Shown here in pieces: positions 25,495 to 36,290 of a stretch of DNA of 64,000 nucleotides (position 1 is its first letter; every line of letters starts with the position of its first letter). Where the stretch lies: assembly GCA_026874595.1 (NCBI GenBank), contig CM049306.1, forward strand, positions 82,424,142-82,488,141, given 5' to 3'. The DNA comes from Sipunculus nudus. Lineage: Eukaryota > Annelida > Sipuncula > Golfingiida > Sipunculidae. The position numbers and the translations under genes are program-made. The notes beneath the pieces are model-generated. The model was not told the DNA's origin, ran no database searches, and saw only the letters and a program-made list of their open reading frames with translations.

Positions 25495-25735
25495 GCACGC
25501 CCTCAAGCACAAGGTTGTCCAGTTTCCAGGCCACGCATTTGCTAGTTTATATTTTAATAATTAATAGACCAATGTTTTGACACGACTCTTATTATGCAGC
25601 ATTTATGGTTCAGAGAAAGAAGCGCATTGTGAGAAATCCAAACCAAAACAATTCATGGTCTCCATGCACCGATTCGCTGCCTTTTCCTTTTAAAGGTATT
25701 CTGTCTAAAATAAACCCAAGAGAAAACAGCCTGAA
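25495..25735 (+). repeat. Direct repeat copy 1 (partner 26590-26770)
   Basis: Shares with the partner, in order, CACAAGGTT, ACGCATTTGCT, GAAATCCAAA, CATGGTCTCC, GCACCGATTCGCTGCC, AAAGGTATTCTGTCTAAAAT and GAGAAAAC. This copy has about 75 bp extra between 25566 and 25631. It is unlike any coding region I know. Confidence 0.75.
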
Positions 25736-26589
25736 TCGTACATGATCTCACTTAGGCGGTGTATCGTTAGCTACAGATCGATGGCCCGGGTTTTGGGTCA
25801 CGCACCATGTCTGACAGTCAGGTTATGATCAAACGCTCAGCAAGCCAGCTCGCCATGTGCTAGAGGAAGTAAATATCCGAAGGTTACACGCAGGCATGGA
25901 CAAACCTACTTCCCGTTGGCGCTGGGCGTGTGTTACCCCATACACAGTTCAAAAGGCACCGTCCGACCTACGCCATAAGTCGATAAGAAACCCGTAATTA
26001 AAATGTAAGTAGAAACCATGGGGTCGCCGATTGCGACATCAATACTGGTTATATATTATCGTATACTTTATTGTTATATTATATAATTATGTATCATATT
26101 CATAATACTTAGGTTTCAATAGTAACCACTTTGTGGCTAAAAAAGGTGTGCAATATAGATGAAATATTCTCTGTCTGTCTGTCTTTCTTACTCTGTATAT
26201 GTATATTTAGTTGATGAAATATTAATATGATGAAAAAGAACAGGAACTGTATCGGTTTCATATACAAGTCGTAGAAACATCTAAAATGAAAATGAAGCAG
26301 GCTCTTGCAACCTTTTGAGCCAATTCCCTTTTGTGAATTGTTCACTTTTGGATCTCTTTTGAACCGAAGCCACATACTGAATGTTTAATAACACCTACTC
26401 CCTGGGGAAATACCTTGGTCATTTTTTTATAAATTGATAACGCAAACAGTCAATATTAATTTCATTTTACAAACATATCTTCTGAGACAAATCTTCTTAG
26501 TTAGTAAGAGAAATTTAAAAAAAGAATATGAGATAATCATGCAAACTTTATGTTATTTTACATGTGCCCTTTATTTGAATCTTTAATAA

Positions 26590-26770
26590 CGTTCACCCCT
26601 GACTCACGCACAAGGTTTACAAGCTTCTAGACAACGCATTTGCTTGTTTTTATTTTAACAGTTAAAAGAAATCCAAATCAAAACAATCCATGGTCTCCGT
26701 GCACCGATTCGCTGCCCATTCCTATTAAAGGTATTCTGTCTAAAATAAACCAAAGAGAAAACGGCCTAGT
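26590..26770 (+). repeat. Direct repeat copy 2 (partner 25495-25735)
   Basis: The same ordered blocks as copy 1 lie about 1.1 kb downstream. Most substitutions are single bases. Downstream at 26880-26925 a TCGAGTCC word and its reverse complement GGACTCGA form a small hairpin. Confidence 0.75.
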
Positions 26771-27714
26771 AGTTTATCCATGTGCACAAGAGTTTTCTTT
26801 TCTAGTTGACGCCAGATGGGCTCGGCCTGATTTCTTTAACAATACCTCCGAGTCCGAGTACACTGCCAAGTGCAGTACCGTCGAGTCCAAGTTCCTGTCA
26901 AAGTCTTAAACAGTGGACTCGAGTCCTACGTCACCGGTCTATCTGATGTCACAATTTTGCCTAAGAATTTGTGTCCATCGTTTCGGTGTGACCTATGACC
27001 TTTCCCTTATCGTTGCCACCATCTTTGGGTGACATTTATAGTATATAGCGGGTGACAATCACACATACAGCATGAGTGGTAGGGTGCATTGGCCTGTAAG
27101 TTTGTTCGTCCATAGGTCTTGCTGGTCTTCAATAGATATTTTTATTTCTTAAGTTAGAGTATACTGACGAAACTTACTGTCATTTTGAGCAGTGTCCATC
27201 CGTGCTTTATCTCGTATATGTGAGACTGGTGGATACGCGTGGTCTCTGTAGAGTGCCCAAGCTGAAAATGCATTGGATGTTGTTCAAACAAGCCAATTTA
27301 AGAACAGAAGTAGATTGTGTGTACAAGGTGCGCGTTAGCAAAATTTCACATATTTAGGCTTTGGCAGTAAACTCTTTAGGCTCTCCATTTTTGGCTCCCG
27401 TGTCCGTAGAACGTTGTATTTTACGGGTATGGTTTCAATCCTAACGTTGTACCTTCAGAAAGCTCACTGCCGAGTCACCTTGGAGAAAGTGTCCTTCTCC
27501 AGTCCGTATCAGCTGCTGTAGTGACCCACTTATATCTGTACGGTTGACAGACGACAGAGAGCCGTGTTTATTCTTGATATTGGGTCTAGGCCTGTGAGGT
27601 CGATCCTGCTAACCCTTGTGACTTATCAGGACTATGCCGTCTCAGCGTTTTATGCCTCGTATCTGTTGCCTGCACTGGGGTCATCAAAGTAATCAAGTGT
27701 AGCTCTATCTTTGT
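26771..27714. other. Unique DNA, no gene recognised
   Basis: Moderate GC, no domain-bearing frame. The part at about 26940-27060 could be regulatory, but nothing specific is seen. Confidence 0.45.
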
Positions 27715-27831
27715 TCGCGCGAAACTAAGTCTAGAAAACGGTTTTAGCTCCCGCTGCAAAACTAAACCTGGGATAGGGTTGCGTCTCTCGCTGCGAAACT
27801 AAACTTAAATTATGGTTTTGCTCAGGTCATG
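27715..27831 (+). repeat. 37-bp minisatellite, three units
   Basis: AAACTAA recurs at 27722, 27759 and 27796, an exact 37-bp period. Each time it is preceded by GCGCG or GCTGC and followed by a GGTTTTAGCTC- or GGGTTGCGTCTC-like stretch. Confidence 0.75.
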
Positions 27832-28740
27832 TGTCCGTGCTCTATATCCCAAATTTGTGCTGTCCTATCTTAATAAAACACAAGCTCCTGTGGCCTATGT
27901 CTTTCTTACAGGAGCGGACTGAATGACTTATTCAACTATTTGGCTGTGAAGTGCTGGGGATAATCCTGCGCGGCCCGGCAAAGTTAGGTCTTCTAAGGCT
28001 CAATCTTGGCATCAACGTTTATCGGACCCGGGTTCATTTTTTTAGTTAGCGTCAGAATACTCAGTCTTGCAATTCGTCAAAAGTTGCAATTAATAGACAT
28101 TTTGCCATGATATTTCACGTATCGAGGAATTTTTTATGATGCCTTACAGTATGGATGTCTGGAAGGATCAATTTTCAGGAGCTAAGAGTGGAAAGAATGA
28201 AAGTTTTAAAACTTAAAGTTCAGCTTCAGCAAGGTATGTTTCACGTAGCTATATACATTCGAAATTAAACAATACATCCTGTCAATGGGTAAATAAGAGT
28301 GTTTAGACCGGTTGATCGGAGGCACCGAGTTATTAAACTATTACAGTTGATTTTAAGATGCCGTGAGTGAGTTATAAAATTTTGAATGAAAATATGGCTC
28401 AGTGTGGGCTGATATCCGACTGCAGGTGGGCCGTAAACGTTAATTTTTTTTTTCAATAATTTTATCAGTCATTAATTTTTAAGGATCAAAATGTTGCTTT
28501 CTGTATTTTTTTTTTGTACGGCTTGCTTCTGCCGTCCGCTCCTCCCGCTTATTAAATAATGATTTCAACCCATAACTATAGCTGACTGAAATTATTATAT
28601 CTTTTAACAGATTAGAGCATGCCTTGTACCACACGGAGTCAAACAACAGACCGAGAAACCTAAGATCTTTTCGGGGGGGGGGGGGTAAAAATCAAAATTA
28701 TGGGAATCCATACATTTTCTAAACCCTAACAATGCATATA
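27832..28740. other. No gene; G13 run
   Basis: A run of 13 G lies at 28673-28685. No gene is recognised. Confidence 0.5.
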
Positions 28741-28917
28741 CAGTAGAACCTGCAAACGGAAGACACTGACGGAACCGGACATTTTGCCCACAACACAGAG
28801 GTGTCCTCAGTAAGGAGGTTATAGATTATTAGACCTACTTTCAAGGGACTGTATTTAAGTGGCCGTAAATATGGGGTGCCCTTAGAACAGAGGTGCCCTT
28901 AGGAGAGGTTCCTCTAT
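28741..28917. mobile_element. pogo/Tigger-like MITE
   Basis: The left end reads CAGTAGAACCTG after a TA. The right end, read inward on minus, gives AGAGGAACCTCTCC before TATA. The CAGTAGAACCT terminus and TA target fit the Tc1/mariner-pogo group. Internal AGAGGTGTCCTCAGTAAGGA and AGAGGTGCCC phrases are also typical of such MITEs. About 177 bp, no coding capacity. Confidence 0.6.
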
Positions 28918-29991
28918 ATATTTTCGAGAATTTTAAAGAATGTTTTTACTTGCGTGACGATGTGTCCCGATAGTTGTGATTTTCAATATCACATATTTTT
29001 CAATATGTTTGATGCCAATGTATTTACGTCACACTCTAGTTTCACCATCCTTCCCATTTCATTACCAGCTTGTCTTCATAACCACAAGCCTATATCCCTA
29101 GAGTGAAATATACCAGAAATTAAAATTACAAGTATGTATTTTTTACTTTTGGAACATCTCGAAACTCTCAGATGTAACATGTTGACAAAAGTTTTAGCGG
29201 CGCTCTTTTGTTGCTGGAATTCTTGCCTCGTGCAAGTTTCAATTTTAATGGCGTGTTTGCGCTGCTATATAATAGGCCAAGGTAGGCGCTAGTCCATATC
29301 TTGTAAAAAAAAATGTCTGTCAGTTCCTCTGTACCCTAAAAAATGGTGCATGACGATTGAGGATACTTACAATGATTATCCTGGTAGATTTATTTTACTA
29401 ATTTATGATTAAGATTGTCAAATCAGACATCGACAAAGCACGTATGGATTGCACAATGTTTTCCCCTGAACTATTTGTCTTCGTAAAAACATTATGGCAA
29501 TCATGGTAAACAAGAGAGTTTGCTTCTTCATACTTCAGCACTTAGTGACGATACCGTCACAAAACTCACACAGCTGCCATGTATCAAATTAATTGCCTGG
29601 AACGACTAACGCGTTTGTCTACAGATCATGCGATGAATAACTGATTTCCAGCACATAATATTATAGTGGTTATGTTTATTGTCTGAATCTTCAACTAATG
29701 CCTATGCATACTGCGGATCGTTAACTTGATGATAAGATAACGGACTTGACCATGAGGTATTACATGTGTCTTGTTGGTTAACCCCAGCCAGAACTCATAT
29801 ACCCATTGACAGAAGTTGATTGACGTTATGGGACCTCAAAGGGTCCGTCAAGTTCCTTTAGCTATTACGAGAATTTAGGCTGGTATTCGGGCAGTCACAA
29901 GCAGTATAAAAGCTCACATTGGCCTGTTATTAGACCTGAAACGAATATGTGTCAGTATCATAAATATGTGTCATTGTTCACCTCAGTATAG
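28918..29991. other. AT-rich, no gene seen
   Basis: Nothing recognisable on either strand. Confidence 0.5.
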
Positions 29992-30830
29992 TGTTTAAGG
30001 TGCCCTTTTATTGTGTGCAGCGGTCTTACAGATGATTGTTTCATTGTGCACAAGGATATGTGTTGTTGGCATTTTGTTTGTGTGCCACGCGTAGCTCGTG
30101 TTGTATAGCGTCCTCGCCTGGCTGGATGTTGCAGGCTCGGTTTAATCCGCATTGGTTGAACCCTAGATACACAACGTTCTTTGTTCTGGTATGTTCTTTG
30201 AACGTGTGTACTGTGTTAGATTCTTTAGAATGTTCGAGCAATTGAAGGTTCTCGGCTGGAGGTGAAAAGTTATAAATAGGGGGCTGTGTTTTAGAGCCGA
30301 GAGAGATGTGAGAGAATATTCCAGCGGACACAGAACTTTGTATGTCAGTTTGTGGGACCTATTCCGATAAGTGCGGCAATTATGGATTTTCTTCTGGATT
30401 TTTTTACGAATCTTATTTGGTCTTCTGTTTACTTTCTGGATATTTACAAGAGCTTTACATTAGACTGTATTTCTCCGAGAGAATTTGTGTAAACTTTTCA
30501 TCCGGCTTATACATTTTTATGGACTTATCGCTGTGACAGTGGTGGTATCCAGGTACTGTGCACTTTGTTTTTTTTTTTTACTCTGATTGTATTGATTTGC
30601 TGTTATACTGCTGTTATACTGTGTCATTGTATTGATTTAGTGTATTGTAATGTTAGGGTTAATTTTAGAATAAATTATGGTTATTTGTTAACAAAAAAAA
30701 TGATCTCTTTATTCATTCCCCTAGACATTTCACACTGCCTAGTGTTACAGAATCTGATTTTTGTATCTCCATTACAAAATATATGTTCATCACGCATACG
30801 TGATCTGTTGATATTAGGTTCTGTAACAAT
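29992..30830 (+). mobile_element. Old LTR, probably Ty3/gypsy type
   Basis: Starts TGTTTAAGG and ends TGTAACA, the usual TG...CA form. A TATA box, TATAAATA, lies at 30271-30278, mid-LTR as expected for its promoter. Directly after the end comes TGGCGACC, which resembles primer-binding-site starts of gypsy elements. No recognisable internal genes follow, so it is a broken remnant. It is the sister of the minus-strand LTR at 23143-24028. Confidence 0.6.
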
Positions 30831-32241
30831 GGCGACCACCTCAAAATAACGATAATTGTTTCACGGTCCCATTTCTTTTTGCTCTATATATTAGATCCCG
30901 CTTTGACGACCACCTCGAAAGTGCGACTACTTTATTAAGGTCACGTCGGTGGTTTACTGTTTATATTTATATATATTTAAAAAATTACTTATATAAAAAG
31001 GTACTAAAAACTTTACTCTATCTATAATATTCGAGACATCAGTAACGTTAATTGCAAGTAGCGTTATGTTGGAAGTTAGAGTGTGAAAATAAATCAATTT
31101 CTTTTTGATAACTCATTGGCATTACGTTTTGTTTTGCCTAAAAGGTGGAAAAGATATATTAGACTTACTATGCGGTTTCCACATATGAAAGAATTGTTAT
31201 TTATCATGTTTAACTTGGAATAAATTTGTTCGATGTAGCAACACTTCAACATTAATATGAAATATGGTAGAGAAATGATCTAGACAGAACAATCAGAAAT
31301 GACAATCCTAGAAAGTTCAGGATGGAGATTCAAAATGAGCATTCCGTGTTATCTATACGTATACATTAACATAAGCCGCATGTTAAGAATGTTACTCGGA
31401 AATGTAGATAATGATTTTTTTTGTTTATAGCAAATTCATTATACATGTATATTATTGAACCTGGTTGGCATTTATGGTTTTGATGAAGGAGACGTATACA
31501 AAACATATAATAAGTACATGGACCTTCTCATATCATATTTAGTGCTACCTTTAGATTATTATTAATTGATTTGTTCACCAGTGGCGTTAATATGTCTAAA
31601 CATTATATCACTTCCTATCTGATTTTATTGAATGCACAAACGCCACTGGATTTGTTTATCAGGTCATACCAAATAACCAAAACAAAAAAAAAAAAACAAA
31701 AACAAAAAAAAAAACCCAGCGAATCTAAAAACTTTAAAACCTGTAGACTGATGCATATTCCGCCGTTTCCGCCATGCCTGTCATTCAATATATTGGTGTA
31801 CCTTGTCATCGAGACTGCTTGTCCCTGTAGCATTTACATTGGCTATCACAGAACAGAGTTATTTATCATCTTCACTTTCGAATAATTTTAAACTAATGGG
31901 ACGGAAATGTCAGAAAAACTAACGGTTATGTTAACGTTTGAGCATTCAAGCACAGGCAGTGAACAATGGGTAACAGAATACAAAGTAGAAGAGTTGGGCC
32001 GTAATATAGCTTTGGCAGAAAATATAAGGCGTTTTGGGGATCTGATTTACAATGGGGCATAATGGGACTGCATGGGCCAAAATTTTTGGATGGTTTTATC
32101 ACAGAAAGGCTCACCCAACCAGAAGGCAGCCGAAAAAAGGATTATTGATATGTCTGTATTTGACCGGATAAGGCAGACTAAGGGAGAGAGTGATAGCCAG
32201 TGATCAATAAAGTAAGAGATCACGTGACTCGAGAGGACCGG
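30831..32241. other. No gene; A-rich run
   Basis: The short phrase CGACCACCTC recurs at 30834 and 30905, just downstream of the LTR. An A/C simple tract lies at 31681-31714. No gene is recognised. Confidence 0.5.
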
Positions 32242-32390
32242 GGGCGCGTCATATAGATTTTACGGCACCGCTTTGATAGATGAAGCGAAAACAGCAAATT
32301 TAATTCCAATAAAACGGCGCTGCATCATATAGATTTTACCGCTGGACCCTGACAGACGCAGCGAAAACAACAAATTTAATTCTGATAGGC
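32242..32390 (+). repeat. Tandem duplication, about 74-bp unit
   Basis: Unit 1 (32242-32314) and unit 2 (32315-32390) share CATATAGATTTTAC, GAAGCGAAAACA or GCAGCGAAAACA, and CAAATTTAATTC in the same order. Confidence 0.8.
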
Positions 32391-32928
32391 CATACATTCC
32401 TCCCGGAACAGAGCTGAACCGTCAAGTCTTTTTGCCTACCTATAGTACCTCTACGTGTATATAATAAGTTCTCCCTGAATGACCGGGAAAAAAACATCTC
32501 TAAGGAATCTTTATTCAAACGTCGTGCTCCTTTTTAAAGGAAAATTTGTTTTTGTAAGGAGATACTACAAACCCACTTCCGTATAGCAGGTTTCAACAAT
32601 ATAAGTTTTACGACGGTGGCGTAGGCAAATATTTTAGCTGGACACAGACGCTGTTTTCAATTAATAATTGCGCTAAGGGACCATTTCTAACAAATCTCAA
32701 ATGAAACCCATGACAGCTTAGATTAGAAGTAGCTTTTGGCTTAGCAAGCTATACCCAAATTCTATTAGCGCAAAAACTAAGGATTTTGATTAGCTTGTTA
32801 GACACTGGATGCAAATAGAAAATCAAATGTTATTTTTTTTCTCGAGAAATTATGATTTTATAATATTTACTTCTGACCAAAGAAAATTCCAACCAGAGTG
32901 AATTCCCATAGGAGTAACTACTTTAATC
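32391..32928. other. No gene seen
   Basis: AT-rich, with no recognisable element. Confidence 0.5.
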
Positions 32929-33030
32929 AGATAAGCCTCAGTGTTTACTGTTCTGACACGAATCTGATAAGTTTTGTTCCATAACAGGATTATCAGTTCC
33001 GTCCGAAGCACAAAACTAATAATCAGATAA
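32929..33030. promoter_or_regulatory. Cluster of four GATA motifs
   Basis: AGATAAG (32929), TGATAAG (32965), TTATCA (32990, reverse orientation) and AGATAA (33025) lie within 102 bp at intervals of 36, 25 and 35 bp. Such clusters occur in GATA-dependent enhancers, but the motif is short and the DNA is AT-rich, so this is only suggestive. Confidence 0.3.
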
Positions 33031-33274
33031 AAGACTCCTGTTTATAGTTTAAACACGCACTGCTGATATACAGTTCTAAATATATAATGCCGTATATAAT
33101 GAGATAGACGTAACTTTTCTATTAGATAATACAACAACCTGCGAGCTAATTTAAATTTGTGAAATAATATATTTCGGTATAATAAGTGATACGTGTAAGT
33201 TATAAACAAAACTTCAGTAAAAGAAACGCCCTTGACTAGCTAAGTATCAATTCACATATATTGGTTGTGGCGAT

Positions 33275-33285
33275 TGCGCATGCGC
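33275..33285. promoter_or_regulatory. NRF1-type palindrome
   Basis: TGCGCATGCGC sits in a wider near-palindrome that includes GGCGA and TCGCC arms at about 33269-33294. It lies about 300 bp from the minus-strand small ORF described next, downstream of that ORF in its own direction, so it is not its obvious promoter. Confidence 0.35.
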
Positions 33286-33587
33286 GATGTCGCCAAGTCG
33301 AAAGACATAGATAGTTTGCCTGTGAGGGTATTCAGATGGATGGATTTTCGCGGAGGGTGAGCCTGAAGTTTTATAGAGCCACATGAAAGTAACAGTTCAT
33401 TCAAGCTTTAAATAAGCGGCCGCGTTCCGCCATTCCGGTGTCACTTTGCCTGATATGGTCACTATAGCAACCGAATTAAGGTACATTGAAATCAATGCTG
33501 ATACGGTAATCTCTTGAGAAACAAAAGTCTAATAATTTGGAAACGCCAGGCTTGTGCGTCTTTCTCGCTCCCTGGCTCGTCTGGTCG

Positions 33588-33722
33588 TTATTTAATCTGG
33601 CTTGGGCTCCTAACAGAGTTGATAGACAGGCCGTCCTGAGCGGCAGAACCAACTGTCTCTTTTTGGGCTCCTAGGAAATGAATGGCACCGACAGCTGCGA
33701 TGCCCAGCATGATCCAGGTCAT
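33588..33722 (-). CDS. Possible 44-residue membrane micropeptide
   Basis: ATG at 33722-33720, stop TAA at 33590-33588. Residues 3-18 (WIMLGIAAVGAIHFLG) form one hydrophobic segment. The tail is polar, with QKETVGSAAQDG and a basic-serine end. Third positions are rich in G and C compared with the surroundings, as in real coding DNA. The frame stays open upstream to 33770, and a strong donor-like GTAAGT lies at 33757-33752 on minus, so the region might instead be exon and intron. I recognise no family. The island is GC-richer than its neighbours and could equally be regulatory DNA. Confidence 0.28.
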   Translation of the reverse strand: MTWIMLGIAAVGAIHFLGAQKETVGSAAQDGLSINSVRSPSQIK

Positions 33723-33770
33723 TATATTACACGGGCAAATGCTGTTCTCCAACTTACCTAATATCGCCAA

Positions 33771-34589
33771 CCTTTAAAAATATCCCAATTTTAAGCCCAG
33801 TTCCCAGCTTGGCATTACTCCAAAGCCATTTCCCAAAGAGTTTACAACATATGCTATTTTATAACAATGGTTTTCCATTCGCTACCTGCCTATGTGGAAT
33901 AAATTCCGCCAAGAGGACCACGTCTCATTGCCATGTCAGTAATTTGGATCGTCTTTGGCTGAAGCAGATGTAGATATAAATGTAATTTGACATCATGGAA
34001 GGTAGAGCGATTCCATTTAAATTAAGCGTTCCTGCATGTGACGGGGTTCAGCTTTCAAATATAAGCTTACTAGACATCCTCTTGGCGAGCTAATTAATAT
34101 TCATCTATAGATCCTATGCATAATTTCTCTAAACAAAGAATTCACCTTCCTCTCATTTCCGGGAGAACTGAATTATTTATCATCTTATCAAGTATGGCAA
34201 GTATAGTTTTTTCTTCTTCGAAATCGTATCTGCCAATATTTCGTTTTAAAACGGTGTGCTTACTCCTGTACACAATTGGGAAAAATGCATAGGGCGCGAT
34301 CATTGGTGCAAAACATACCACAGGCACTCGTTTCCAGCACTAAAATGGCCTAGAAACCGTAAAAACATTGAGTATGGGCGATATACCAATTATAAAAGAA
34401 CAAGGTAATGAACTCCACCGCTACACGGGCAAGACGACCTTTTTTCACAAGTCCGAATTCCGGAGTATTATCCGCTTCACAAGCATGATCGCGCGCCTTT
34501 TTGTTGAAAACTCCTTTATTAACATGATTAAACTTCCAAAAATAAAACTTCTCTATACTAACCACGAATTCCGGAACGTTTATTTAAAC
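33771..34589. other. No gene; one copy of a 60-bp repeat
   Basis: The stretch 34255-34313 is repeated at 37155-37217. Shared words are GCTTAC-CCTG, GGGAAAAA and GGGCGCGATCA, then TGGTGCAAAA. No gene is recognised. Confidence 0.5.
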
Positions 34590-34914
34590 TGCGACACCGT
34601 TCTTTGTCATGTATGCATTTACTAGTTACGGAAGTTGACGTCATCCCGGCTTAATATATGTTATGGTTATAGAACAGACGTTTATGTATACAAAACAAGT
34701 GACTAAATGGTCCTGGTTGTGTTTGGATTCCATGCTCACTGATTTTCAACTTCATTGACGATTTGACAGCTGTTTGAATAATGAGCCTAAAAGAGATGTA
34801 GAAAACGACTGGTACCATGCAGCCAGTCACAAACGGCAGCTCAGGGGGAAATCCATTCAGCCCGGGGTGACGTCAACTTCCGCAACAAGTAAATGCATGA
34901 CACAAGTCGACACA
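34590..34914. mobile_element. MITE with CRE palindromes in its inverted arms
   Basis: The arm at about 34590-34652 and the arm at about 34856-34914 are imperfect inverted repeats of about 60 bp. The best part pairs GCATTTACT-GTT-CGGAAG and its neighbours. Each arm carries a perfect cAMP-response element TGACGTCA (34636-34643 and 34868-34875). The interior is about 200 bp with no coding frame. I do not assign a superfamily because the outermost ends are unclear. Confidence 0.6.
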
Positions 34915-35689
34915 AATTAAGAAATTTGTATGTCATTATGAATACTGGAGTATCCTTGATGCAATCATGTGACTTTCTTGTGGACCGTGTGGGTTTTTGC
35001 TAGTGTGCTCTTTAAGTTCTTTCCCTCGAAATCATTCCCTTTCTCTCTCTTTCAGTGCTTTTAAGCAGCAGATTTGTCGTCCCATTTTTGTACTTTCTTC
35101 GGTCCTCTTTCGACTCGGGTATTTCTTTGTCTCGGTCGCTTTAGACTTTGAACTTCCCACACAGACCGGATCTTCCCAACTCCATGAACCCATGGAAACG
35201 CTCTATTATTCTTTAAGTCCGTGTAACGTTTTACCTTAAATCCGAATCCCCTTTACTCAAAGAAGCTTGGGAACATCGCCCCCGAAGGCATGCACATATG
35301 GCCTCCCCCGCACTTTCTGCTAGTTATACACTTGAAAGATAATGCACAGTTGAGGGAAATATACGTCACTTTTCTTTACATATTGCGGAAGCTTTATACA
35401 ATTATATGCCATTTCTTTGTGATGGCATGTAATCTTTATTTTTTTTAATTATATTTGAAATTGTTACACAGTACTTTTAGACATTACAGTGAATGTACTT
35501 TGGGATTCCAGCTCTTAAATTCAACCTCATACCGCCCTGTCGGTTCTTTTAAACCCTCTCAGAACATTTCAAAGGTAAATATGGTTGAGTTGAATTTTGA
35601 TGCTACTGGAATGTCCTGAAGAAAAGTGACCATATTGGAACTTCTCTTAAGGAATAACAAATGCTTCCTGTTGCATACTGTTAGAGCAG
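34915..35689. other. No gene recognised
   Basis: A splice-acceptor-like pyrimidine tract ends at 35055, but no downstream frame makes sense as a known protein. Confidence 0.45.
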
Positions 35690-36290
35690 TTAGTGGCCCT
35701 GTTACTGAAATGTGTAAATAGTAGCCCGTTGATTCAATAGTTAACACAGTAGCCCTTTAATATAATGGTTAACACGGTAGGCCTTCGATTGAATTGATAA
35801 CATGGCAGTCTATATGTACTCAGTCGTTAAACTTCTGATGATTCGATAAAGGCAGCGTTCTTGTGGTGAGTCGAAAAGACATTAGTAACCCGTATACTTA
35901 GGCGTAAATAAAATAAGTAGTCCTTACACTGGAGCGTAAATAAAGCGGTCCTAACACTGGACAATAAAAAAGAGTACTTAAGTCTTATAGTCCTTATATT
36001 GGGTACGTGAATAAAATAAGTTGTTCTATACTTGGGTGTAGAAATAACATTGCCTGAACTAAGTGGTAGAATATCACTGTCATGATTCGTAAAGACACAT
36101 CGCAGTTATCATACCTTACACTGAGACGTAAAATATGATTGATTATTTTACAAACGTACAATATAATTGATCCTTTTACATGGTCGTAAAAAAACAAATA
36201 TTAGTTTTGAAATCATTAAGTAGGAAAAAGATGTAGTAAGACTTGCATTAAGTGGTGAAAAATGGAAGTCCTTGCAATAAGATTAAGTGA
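35690..36290 (+). repeat. Degenerate array of about 29-bp units
   Basis: A variable unit of roughly 28-31 bp close to AGTAGTCCTTACACTGGG plus CGTAAATAAA recurs across about 600 bp. Clear hits are CCGTATACTTAGGCGTAAAT (35890), CCTTACACTGGAGCGTAAAT (35922), CCTAACACTGGACAATAAA (35951), GTCCTTATATTGGGTACGTG (35990), CCTTACACTGAGACGTAAAA (36114) and CCTTTTACATGGTCGTAAAA (36172). Upstream members end in GTTAACAC instead. Roughly 18-20 units, all different, suggest an old array with slow turnover. Confidence 0.6.

Noticed and set aside
31681-31714. A-rich run that might be a retrotransposon poly(A) tail
   Set aside because: It is interrupted by regular C bases and no LINE- or SINE-like body precedes it.
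34997-35239. Open frame after a strong pyrimidine-tract acceptor at 35055
   Set aside because: The frame is T-rich low complexity, with no donor or domain.
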